DNA from: Cryptomeria japonica
Lineage: Eukaryota > Streptophyta > Pinopsida > Cupressales > Cupressaceae
Direction: 5' to 3'
Assembly: GCF_030272615.1 (NCBI RefSeq)
Contig: NC_081408.1
Coordinates: 198,240,841 to 198,304,840 of the forward strand
DNA length: 64,000 nt
A program made the translations under genes and the position numbers. Positions within the stretch are counted from its first letter, which is position 1. Each line of letters opens with the position of its first letter. The notes under the pieces were generated by a model. The model saw nothing but the letters and a program-made list of their open reading frames with translations. It had not been told where the DNA came from and searched no databases. This document shows, one piece after another, positions 43,868 to 53,803 of the stretch.

Positions 43868-46800
43868 TCAAAAAAGTTGTCAAGCAACTTCTACATTGCA
43901 TCGGTAGGGTATGACTCTCAATGCTCCGGTGCTTTGGGATGCATGACAGGGGCATGCCTAACATAAACCTTCCCACCCAGATGCGCTCGTGATGTCAGTT
44001 TGTGCACACGATGAACCAAATCAATTCTAGTCAATCCTGCAACTTTGCATTGCATGCAACTGACGACTTTTGCAACAAGCAAAAAAATGCTACCAATTTA
44101 AAATGGCTCTGAGACATCAAAAACTGAGATAGGCCATTATAGAGGAGCCTCATGCGACCCCATGGGTTCAAATGGATCAACCATATATGTCCTGGATTGG
44201 AAGAAACAGTTCGTCAAATTTTGAAATTTTTTTGGACTCATGGCACTTAAGAGATCACCTCGGTATGGTATGACTATCGACGTTCCAATGCTTTGGGATG
44301 CACAACAAGGGCATGCCTAGTGTAAACCTTTGCACCCAAATGAGCTCATGATGTCGGTTTGTGCACACGACGAACTGAATCAATTCTAGCCAATCTTGCA
44401 ACTTTGCATTGCATGCAACTGATGGTTTTTGCAGTAGGCAAAAAAATGCTACCAATTGAAAATGGCTCTGAGTCATCAAAAACCAAGATGGGACATTTTA
44501 GAAGAGGCTCATGCAACCCCATGGGTTCAAACAGATCGACCATATGTGTCCTGGATTGGAAGATACAATCCGTCAAATTTTGACATTATTTTGGGCTCGT
44601 GGCACTTGAGAGATCGCCCCGGTACGGTATGACTCTCGATGTTCTAGTGCTTTGGGATGGACAAAAGGGGAATTCCTAGTGTAAACCTGCCCACCCAGAC
44701 ATGCTCGTGATGTCGGTTTGTGCACATGATGAACCGAATCAATTCTATCCAATCTTGCAACTTTGCATTGCATGCAATTGATGCTTTTTGCAGCAGGCGG
44801 AAATATGCTACCAATTGAAAATAGCTCTGAGTCATCAAAACCTGAGATAGGCCATTATAGAGGAGCCTCACACAACCCCACGGGTTCAAAGCGATCGACC
44901 ATATGTGTCCTAGATTTCAAGAAACGGCCCATCAAATTTTGATAATTTTTTAGACTCAAGGCACTTGAGAGATCGCACCAGTATGTTATGACTCTCGATG
45001 TTTCAATGCTTTGGGATGCACAATAGGGGCATGCCTAATGTAAACCTACCCACCCGAACATGCTCATGACATTGGTTTGTGCACACGATGAACCAAATCA
45101 ATTCTAGCCAATCTTGCAACTTTGCATTGCATGCAACTGACAGATTTTGTAGTAGGTGAAAAAATGCTACCAATTGAAAATGGCTTCGAGTCATCAAAAA
45201 CTGAGATAGGCCATTATAGAGGAGCTTCACACAACCCCATGGGTTCAAATGGATCAACCATATGTGTTCTGGATTTGACGAAACAGTCCATCAAATTTTG
45301 ACAATTTTTTGGACTCATGGCACTCGAGAGATCGCCTCGGTATGGTACGACTCTCGATGTTTCGATGCTTTGGGATGCATGATAGGGACATGACTAGCAT
45401 AAACCTACCCACCTAGATGTGCTCGTGACATCGGTTTGTGCACATGATGAACCGAATCAATTCTAGCCAATCTTGCAACTTTGCATTGCATGCAACTTAC
45501 AGTTTTTGCAGCAGGCAAAAAAATTCTACCAATTCAAAATGGATCCGAGTCATCAAAAACTGAGATAGATCATTGTATAAAATCCTCACATGACCCCACA
45601 GGTTCAAATAGATTAACCATATGTGTCCTGGATTTGAAGAAACAATCCGTCAAATTTTGACAATTTTTTGGACTCGGGGCAGTTGAGAGATCACCTCGGT
45701 ACGGTATGACTCTCGACGTTCTGGCACTTTGGGATGCATGATAGGGGCATGCCTAGCTTAAACCTGCCCACCCAAATGCACTCATAATGTTAATTTGTGT
45801 ACACGATGAACTGAATCAATTCTAGCTAATCTTGCAACTTTACATTGCATGCAACTAATGGTTTTTGCCGCAGGCGAAAAAATGCTACCAACTGAAAATG
45901 GCTCGGAGTTGTCAAAAACTGAAATAGGCCATTGTAGAGGAGCCTCACGCAACCCCACAGGTTCAAATGGATTGACCATATGTGTCTTGGATTTGAAGAA
46001 ATAGTCTATCAAATTTTGACAATTTTTTGGACTCAGGGCACTTGAGAGATCGCACCGGTATGGTATGACTCTCGACGTTTCGACACTTTGGGATGCACGA
46101 TAGGGGCATGCCTAGCATAAAACTCCCCACCCAGATGCACTCATGATTTTGATTTATGCACACGATGAACCGAATCAATTTTAGACAATCTTGCAACTTT
46201 GCATTGCATGCAACTGACGATTTTTGCAGCAGGCAAAAAACTGCTACCAATTGAAAATGGCTTTGAGTCGTCAAAAACCGAGATAGGCCATTATAGAAGA
46301 GCCTCACATGACCCCATGGGTTCAAATGGATTGACCATATGTGTCCTGGATTTGAAGAAATAGTCCGTCAAATTTTGACAATTTTTTGGACTCATGGCAC
46401 TTGAGAGATCTTCCCGGTAAGGTATGACTCTCGACATTCCAACGCTTTGGGATGCATGACAATGGCATGCCTAGTGTAAAATTGCCCACCTAAATGCGCT
46501 CGTGATGTTGGTTTGTGCACACGATGAACCGAATCAATTATAGCCAATCTTGCAAGTTTGCATTGCATGTAATTGACAATTTCTACAGCAGGCGAAAAAA
46601 TGCTACCAATTGAAAATGGCTCCGAGTTGTCAAAAATAGAGATAGGCAATTGTAGAGGAGCCTCACATGACCCCACAAGTTCAAATGAATTGACCATATG
46701 TATCCTGGATTGGAAGAAACTGTCCGTCAAATTTTGACAATTTTTCGGACTCATGGCACTTAAAAGATTGCCCCGGTACGGTATGACTCTCGACGTTCCA

Positions 46801-47245
46801 GCACTTTGGGATGCATGAAAAGGGAATGCCTAGCGTAAACCTTCACACCCAAATGCACTCATGATGTCAATTTGTGAACATGATGAACCAAATCAATTCT
46901 AGCCAATCTTGCAACTTTGCATTGCATGCAACTGACAGTTTTTGTAGCAGGCAAAAAAATGCTACCAATTGAAAATGGCTCTGAGTCATCAAAAATTGAG
47001 ATAGGCCATTATAGAGGAGCCTCACACAACCCCACAGGTTCAAACAGATTGACCATATGTGTCCTGGATTTGAAGAAACAATCCATCAAATTTTGACAAT
47101 TTTTTGGACTCAGGGCACTTGAGAGATTGCACCTGTATGGTATGACTCTCGACGTTCCAGTGCTTTGGGATGCATGATAGGAGCATGCCTAGCATAAACC
47201 TACCCACCCAGATGTGCTCAGGACATTAGTTTGCACACACGATGA
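43868..47245. repeat. 359-bp satellite array, about 9.4 copies
   Basis: The landmark 'gcatgccta' (or its variants) recurs at 43952, 44311, 44670, 45029, 45388, 45747, 46106, 46465, 46824 and 47183; every interval is exactly 359 bp. The copies differ by many substitutions, largely C/T and G/A, yet no net indel accumulated over nine intervals. Each unit contains 'ctttgcattgcatgcaact', 'aattgaaaatggct' and 'tatgactctcgacgttcc'. 359 is not a multiple of three, so the open frames inside it rotate frame from unit to unit and are not a repeated protein. It lies between the 3' ends of the two T1 genes. Confidence 0.9.
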
Positions 47246-47791
47246 TCAAAATTTGACCATTACGAACATGAGGGTGCTCTCGCACAAAACACATATTGTT
47301 GTTTATATTCATATTGTTGATTTTTATTGTTTATATTCATATTGTTGGTTACATATGCAAATATTCATTTAAATTTATAAAAGGGTAGCAACCAAATATA
47401 ACGAATACACAATAATTAACTGAATACAAGGAGTTTTGTAGGGTTAATTCAACATTTTAGAAATTTTATCAAATCATATTCCACTATTGCAATGTTTAAT
47501 ATCATAGATTTTTGTTGTTTATATTCATATTGTTGATTACATGGGCAAATGATCAATTAAATTTATAAAGGGACAACCACAAAATACAACGAATACAAAA
47601 TAATGAACTCAATACACATTTATTGGATTGAATATCAACATTTATATATATAAAAAAAGGCATGTCTGCCAAGTTAATACAAGTATTACAAAAATGTGGC
47701 ATATGCCATGTCCAAATCGATATACAATAAAAATGTAGAATATATCTACATGTATTGGTCATTCTATGACCAAAACTAACACTATATTATC
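47246..47791. repeat. AT-rich direct duplication between satellite and accessory gene
   Basis: 'tgtttatattcatattgttg' through 'aaatttataaa' and 'aacgaatacacaataat' occurs at about 47320-47420 and again at 47515-47610. This is a duplicated segment of about 110 bp at 190-bp spacing. There is no coding sequence; it may include the 3' UTR of the accessory gene. Confidence 0.5.
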
Positions 47792-50392
47792 CTAAACTTG
47801 TGATGGATCATCAAAATCAAGCCTCTTTGATGCAGTATGCGGCTCTGTAGATGGTTGCAAAACCACAATTCAAAATCCAAGTTAGAATTCTTTTGTAGAA
47901 AATAGTTCACAATTAACAACATAATTATGCACTTAACTATAATTCCTTTGCAATTGAAATGTAGATTACCTCATCAATTGATCTAGGAGCTAATGTCTTC
48001 ACTCTCCTCTTCTTGTCACTCTTAGGATTTTTCTTGAAGACATACTTAAATGGATCCACGTTATGGTCATACCGCGAAGGGGTCTATTGTAGATTAAATG
48101 TATAATTAATACAATGTACTAACATAAATATATCAAAAACACTTAAAATCTATAATATAGAGAACAATGACATACCTGTGCCTGAGATGCTTCTTCAATG
48201 GACTGAGGATGGCTCACCATCGATGGAGAAACTGTTGCTATTACCTATACAAAAATTGTTCAAAGATTAAATACAATTAATATAATGATAAATATTGTAG
48301 GTTAAAAACAATTAATTTTACATATCAAACAAAAGTGTACCAGATCCTGAGATGCTTCTCCAGTGCATTGAGGAGGGTTCGTCATTGATGAAATAGGTAT
48401 TGATATTTCCTGTATGAAAAAATTATAAGATTATAATATATCACAAGTTCATATGTACACATGCATATAATCATGAAATCAAGAAAATAAAGTAGAGATA
48501 CATACCTTTGCCCTCTCTTGATCTACGGGTGAATCAGGTGCATTCAACAAATCCACATAACTCAATGACCGTTGTACATGTAAAATAAACAAAAAACATT
48601 AATCAATCTACAAACCCCAACTAATACTTGATTTCAACATTTTCAAAAAATTGTACAACTAAAAATGTGTTCAATTACCTTCTTCCCACGTTTTGGCGTC
48701 TTCGAGGAATTCTTTTTCTTAGGATGAGCCCTAGACGTGGAGGGGATACCCTAAAAAAACAAAATTAACATGAGATATTAGTACAAATAATAAATTAAAC
48801 ATAATTTTAAAAATCTAAAATGAAATGACTTGCATATTCCATCAAAACAATACATAAAAGGGGTTGTACAAAAAATTATACTGTATAGCCTTGTAGGCCA
48901 AAATCGATCGTTGAGAGTGTGATGTCATCAATCTGGGACATTTTATCCCCTGCCAACACCTAGAAACCAAAAATTGGACCAAGCATTAAAGATAGTTAGT
49001 ATATCTTGTATTTTTTTTAATTCAAAGTGTACTATTATATTTTTACATGTTACAAAATTTATACCTCAGGCATCGAAGTTGCAACTATAGTAACTAGGGG
49101 AGGAGTATGGGATACCACTGCTGCATCCTGAAATGCATATTATTTGTCTCAATTTAAATCGATGTATAAATGAATATTCATTTATGTAATTTCAAATTTA
49201 AAGTGACTGATAAATAAAAACCTATGAATTAAAATCAACACACCTGTGTCTGTCCCTCATGGGAAAACACCATGTCCATCAACTCATCTGTCAGCATGAA
49301 ATCCTCAGTCGTGCGGGCCTAACATCTACTCCTGCAAATCACGCACAAATAAGATGAGGATTCATCTGCACCGACTGCATCATCTATCCCCGAGCATATC
49401 CCTAAGCAATTGACACACATATGCTGAATGGGCTCTTTGTCGCCACCTGGAACAACTAATGGCTCATCATCCAATACAATAGGGTGTGCTAATGATGTCC
49501 CATGCTGGATGATGCCACCAGTCAACGTTGTGGCCACCTGAAGAGTCTGTAGCTCCATCGACTCTTTCATCTCTATTGGGACAACCTGATGCACCTTGGG
49601 TTTGGGTGCTAGGGGGTAGTGACTCTCCGCAGGTAATCGCCTATGGGCTCCAGGTCTATCTTGGATAGAGCCACCACCTCTACCATGGAGCTATCTCATG
49701 TCAAAATAGTTTGGGCGCACATTGAGCACAAACTCACAATATACTTTTCTCAAAAAATATAATGGCACCTCATAATTATTACAAGGTGGATCATCAAAGA
49801 CCATCCACCACCTCTGCCAAAAAAGATTCTTCATCTACACATTGGTACACCAATGTATGGGAAACCTCTTTGCATTAAGAGCTAATGACTGGCTAGTTTT
49901 GGGATCAACAAAAAGGGCACATATTTGTTGTTTACTAATATTTTTGTTTTTTACTCCCTCGTATGATAGCACATCGGCATAGAATTGATGACACCTATCC
50001 CTAAAGCTTCCCCATTTGGTAATTTGTGTGGAAATAGCTATGGCACCACTAGCTAATGGTTCTAGGCTAGTGGCGAGGGATTGATGATGCTCAAGTTCGA
50101 ATGTTTTCAATTTAATGATCAGTCTATTGATTTTAGATGTATTTTGTCCTAACTGATTAATTAATTGCTCCTGTGTTTTGGGTGTGTGGCCAAAAGGAGG
50201 AATTGGGGGTGTATCTTGTGGGTTTTCAAGAGGTGCATTTGGTTGTTCTTGTTGTGGATTAGAAGAATCTGGTTTTTGAAACAAAAAATGAAAAAACCTA
50301 ATCAAAATTAATGAAATTAAATTCAAAATATAAAACAAAATGAACAAACGAGAAAGAAAGACAAAAATAAACAAAAAATAACCTTGATCCAT
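47792..50392 (-). pseudogene. T1 accessory gene, ten exons, function unknown
   Basis: Exons on the minus strand: 50392-50383, 50268-49244, 49127-49065, 48959-48882, 48750-48679, 48571-48506, 48409-48341, 48244-48176, 48083-47970 and 47863-47792. Nearly all borders show GT and AG; the acceptors of exons 6 and 10 are decayed (AA and TG). The exons total 1638 nt, 546 codons; every exon from 3 on is a multiple of three and starts in phase 0. Only three stops occur, all TAG in exon 2 (near 49837, 49691 and 49321). The product has a Gln/Pro-rich N-terminus, 'GSFRDRCHQFYADVLSYEG', a Trp-rich 'WQRWWMVFDD', a Cys pair region 'CVNCLGICSG...CVICRSRC' and basic nuclear-signal-like exons ('KKKNSSKTPKRGKK', 'KKNPKSDKKRRVK'). 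No family is recognised. It may be a DNA-binding partner of the transposase, as TNPA is for CACTA; that is inference. Confidence 0.7.
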
Positions 50393-50765
50393 AGTCTGGA
50401 GGAGAAATCTAGCACCCTGTTCATGGTTTATGAGAGAAAATGAAGAAAAAACAAAGTAAAAACACGCTAGTCACGGAAAAATAAGACCCAGTTTTTTTAA
50501 AAAAACTTTTTTTGACAGGCACCGCGTATGCAGTTATCTTGGGATTATTAGCACGTATGCACTCATTTTCCTATAAGTAGCACGTACATGCTCATTTTCC
50601 TAGGGGTAGTGCCTACGCGGTCATTTTCCTAAAAGCAGCGTGTACATGTTACCTTCTCTAGGCTTGGGAACAACAAACCTAAGGGTGTACGTGATGAATT
50701 CAAATTTTAGAACTACGTATGCGTTGCTTTTTTTCCATGTTTTTTTGGGGTGGTGTCCACTTTTC
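50393..50765. repeat. T1 right end: promoter region and subterminal motifs
   Basis: Seven copies of a 'agcacgtatgcactcatttt'-like motif lie between 50518 and 50725 (core GYRTACGYR), matching the motif cluster near the left end in reverse sense. The accessory gene would be transcribed leftward from here. No other features were seen. Confidence 0.5.
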
Positions 50766-50791
50766 TGACCACCATCTTTGTGCACTTACCC
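50766..50791 (-). repeat. T1 right terminal inverted repeat
   Basis: This is the reverse complement of 36457-36482, 26 of 26 positions. The TSD ctga follows at 50792-50795. Confidence 0.9.
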
Positions 50792-50795
50792 CTGA

Positions 50796-51901
50796 TTAAA
50801 ACAAATGATGGTTCAAGTTCTATTCCTATGATAGCTCCTATTTTTATTAATCTTGATGAAGAAAAAGGTGAGAAAGTTGTTAATGATGAAAATTTTCATC
50901 CTAATTTTTTAGATGATGAATATAAATATGTTGATGTTGACAATGATTTATCGAAGAAACTTTAAAACCATTAATCCTAGCTCCTAGTGACAAACAAAGT
51001 GACTCATCATTAGAGAAAGATCCTTGTTTGGAACTTGTGATAGCTCTATCTACTGTGCTTGATCTCGCTCCTCTTGCATGTTGTCCACCTTACCAAAATA
51101 ATGATGAGAAAGATCAAGGGGTGTATGACATGTTTGAATAGCTTCATTAGCACTATAGATTCTCTCTCTCTATCTTGCTTATTTGTGATCTTCTTCTATT
51201 TGTCTCTCCATTCTTCTATTTATTGTCCCTAGTGTTGTCTACTTGAGGACGATGCAAATCGTTGAGATCTCTTTTGGTCTCTCCCATGTTGACTCAAAAG
51301 ACACATGTGCCCTTCCTCCATGTCGGTTTTGCTTTCTTTGGGGGATGAGGATAATTATATGCATATATATATGATATACATTATTTATCATAAAAAGCAT
51401 ATTGACCCCAGAGTTAAGAGAAACCACCTCATGCTTTGTGTTTTGTGATCATTATCCTTTGATTTGTCCTCTCTTGGGGGCATATTATTGTGATGTCATG
51501 CTTGTCTTTTTGGGTGTATCCTACCTTAAGGAAATTGCTCCTAATAAGGCATAGATAATTGCTTTAACGTGGGGGCATACACTTTGCTCAATGATTCTCT
51601 CTCTTGCATATCTTGATACTTAAAGTTACTTAGCAAACTTAGTCCTTTTCTTTGTAATTTTGGTATTTTTCTTTTCATGACTCTTGGTAAGAGAACCTTG
51701 CTATCTTGCAGTCATGACTCTCTCTTTCTCTTTCTTTCATGATGTCCCTTTTATCTTGTCAAAGTTATGATATCCTAATGTCCATCGAGGGCTTGGTGAA
51801 TCTTGCCTCCTTGATGACTTGGTGAAAGTTTTCAACATGGACCATTTGTACTTTACTGAGTGTATGATTGATTTCATACTCTTACTATAGTTGAGGCTAA
51901 A
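50796..51901 (+). other. G1 ORF tail and 3' untranslated region
   Basis: The G1 frame continues from 36456 as 'TNDGSSSIPMIAPIFINLDE' and an acidic 'DDEYKYVDVDND' to a stop at 50963. The sequence then reads 'SLEKDPCLELVIAL' in another frame to about 51139. The remainder up to the 3' LTR has no recognisable domain. In particular I find no RT or integrase. 'gaggctaaa' just before the LTR is the only candidate polypurine tract. Confidence 0.5.
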
Positions 51902-53068
51902 TGTAGTGTCCTAAAAATGCACCCTTGTACAATTTTGACCGCATTGGGTCCCCACCTTAGAGTTTGTTCCCCTTGTCCTAATTGGGACCTGATTATGCTC
52001 ATACACCTCAAGAATTGCATTATTTTTTTCTTTTCCCATGCATTTTACACCTTATCCTACACCTAAATAGGGGTAGATCCAGGGCGCCATGCTTTAGTCC
52101 TAATTAGGACCAAGACGCCATGCTCATGCCCTAGTCTCCCCTAAATTGGGCTCCATTTGACCCCTTGGTCCTATTGGCAATTAACACTCATCTGGTGTTT
52201 TTTGATGCTTGATTAAGGGTTTGGGGTTTTCATTGATGGAAAATCTTCATGAGATTCCTATCTGATAATCATGAATATTGATAATTGAAAGCAGACGTCA
52301 ACCGATATTTCTAGTTGAACAGAGCAATTTTGGTCTAGAAGATTTTCGATGATTGCGGTGTTATGAATCGTGTATAGGATGATTGGGCTAACATAGGGAC
52401 ATCATTTTATCATCATTTTGGTGATCCACATTTATCTTTGGTGAGCCGGTCAAGCCGACATAAGACTACATGTTACATTAGCAGGTCGACTTGGTGAATG
52501 GTCTTTTTGAGGTATGGTATGGTTGTATGCAAGCAATTGGTGATCTATAATCCTTTGTAGCATAGTTTCACATGTGCATTCTTGATCTGGTTGTTGACTG
52601 AGCTAGAGAATAGGGCAGAATAGAACAGAATAGTAGAGTTGATATGGTCAATGTATTTGGCACTAAATCGGAACTCATCCAAGAATTTAAGATGTTATTT
52701 TGGCATTCATTTGTTGTAATTCATCATTGTAATTAGTAAGGAAGTGATCCTTCTAGGGTTATAGCCCCTATTCATGTAAATGAGTTATAAGCTCTAGGTA
52801 GTGCACTTGAATGCAAGTGCATTCCCCATTTTGTAATATTGTTTTGCTACTGGCCATAGTGGAATAATATTGTGGGTTCAAATCCCACCGTGCTTTTTCC
52901 CATTTGGGTTTCCACGTAAAACCCAGTGTTATGATTTTTTGGTTGGTTACCTTGTGTTTCTGCATTTCAATTTCATGTTTGTACTTCCGATGGTTTAAAG
53001 TTAAGTCAGAAAATATATCAACCGATAGATCACTGATTCACCCCTCGTCTCAATGATCTCTGATTCTA

Positions 53069-53431
53069 TCTGAACTAAAGGATGTAGAAATTCATGCCTA
53101 TGTATTCAGCACATTCACTACAGTTTTGGACAACCTAAAGAGTGGGTGGGACACTTAGGATTTTTGAAGAACATTTTTGCTGACATCTTCAAGTATTTGT
53201 AAAGTCTTTGGTAAATATCTTTGTATATAGGTTTTGAACATCACCCCATCTTTGGCATTGTTGTCAAAGGGGGAGAGTAAAGGTGAAAAATGTATAGTAG
53301 AAGAGTGTAATTAAAGGTTTCATAATTCTTTGTCTAAGGGGGAGCCGTAGAAATTATTTTGATCTGATCTACAGGTTTCCAACACTTATCCATTTTTCAC
53401 GAGTGTTGCCATCAATGCCAAAGGGGGAGAT
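53069..53431 (+). other. Residual internal region of Z with polypurine tract
   Basis: This is non-coding. It contains two 'gtcaaagggggag' / 'ctaagggggag' purine runs (53265, 53334) and the terminal one at 53421-53430. It corresponds to the pol-to-LTR spacer seen in C1 at 1584-1888. Confidence 0.65.
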
Positions 53432-53795
53432 TGTTGGCAATTGACACTCATCCTGTGGTTTTTGATGCTTGATTAATGGTTTAAGGTTGTCATTGATGAC
53501 AACTCTTAATGATATTCCTATCCAGTAATCACAAATCTTGATATCCGAAAGCGGACGTCAACCAGTAGCCATTTAACTAGTATTTTAGGCTGAACATAGC
53601 AGTTTTAGTCCGGAAGCTTTCCGATGATTGCAGTGTTATGAATCGTGTATAGGATGATTGGTTTGACATAGGGACATCATTTTATCATCGTTTTGGTGAT
53701 CCGCATTTATCTTTGGTGATCAGGTCAAGTCGACATAAGACTACACATTACATTAGTAGGTCGACCTGGTGAATGATCTACTTTATGGTTGTAGA

Positions 53796-53803
53796 TATAT
53801 AAG
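53796..53803 (+). promoter_or_regulatory. TATA box in Z 3' LTR, deleted from its 5' LTR
   Basis: The sequence is TATATAAG. The 5' LTR lacks about 46 bp here ('gaatggtcttttt' around 52497-52510), including this box. The missing piece is bordered by the repeated 'gatct' in the intact copy, suggesting a microhomology deletion. Confidence 0.55.

Larger units (their letters stand above)
36457..50791 (+). mobile_element. T1: 14.3-kb TIR DNA transposon (possibly Sola-like)
   Basis: The terminal inverted repeats are identical over 26 bp (36457-36482 and 50766-50791, starting GGGTAAGTGCACAAAG). The flanking TSD is ctga (36453-36456 and 50792-50795); removing the element restores the G1 frame. Contents left to right: subterminal motifs and CT-rich microsatellites; a transposase gene (40438-43354, plus strand); a 359-bp satellite (43868-47245); and a multi-exon accessory gene (50392-47792, minus strand), the two genes being convergent. 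A 4-bp TSD and the transposase motifs recall the Sola superfamily, but I cannot confirm this without a search. Stops in both genes show it is inactive. Confidence 0.85.

Noticed and set aside
44255-46754. Several 70-120 codon minus-strand frames with similar sequences
   Set aside because: They are the same satellite unit read in successive frames. The 359-bp period is not a multiple of three, so no repeated protein is encoded.
43868-47245. CRISPR-like array
   Set aside because: The units are 359 bp with no short repeat/spacer alternation, and the context is a eukaryotic transposon; it is a satellite.
36457-50791. T1 as a CACTA or Mutator element
   Set aside because: The termini begin GGGTAAG rather than CACTA, the TSD is 4 bp rather than 3 or 9, and the transposase motifs do not resemble either family.
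52872-52888. tRNA gene (B-box-like GGTTCAAATCC, also near 54190)
   Set aside because: It is part of a copia LTR hairpin (gtgggttcaaatcccac), with no A box, acceptor stem or anticodon arm around it.
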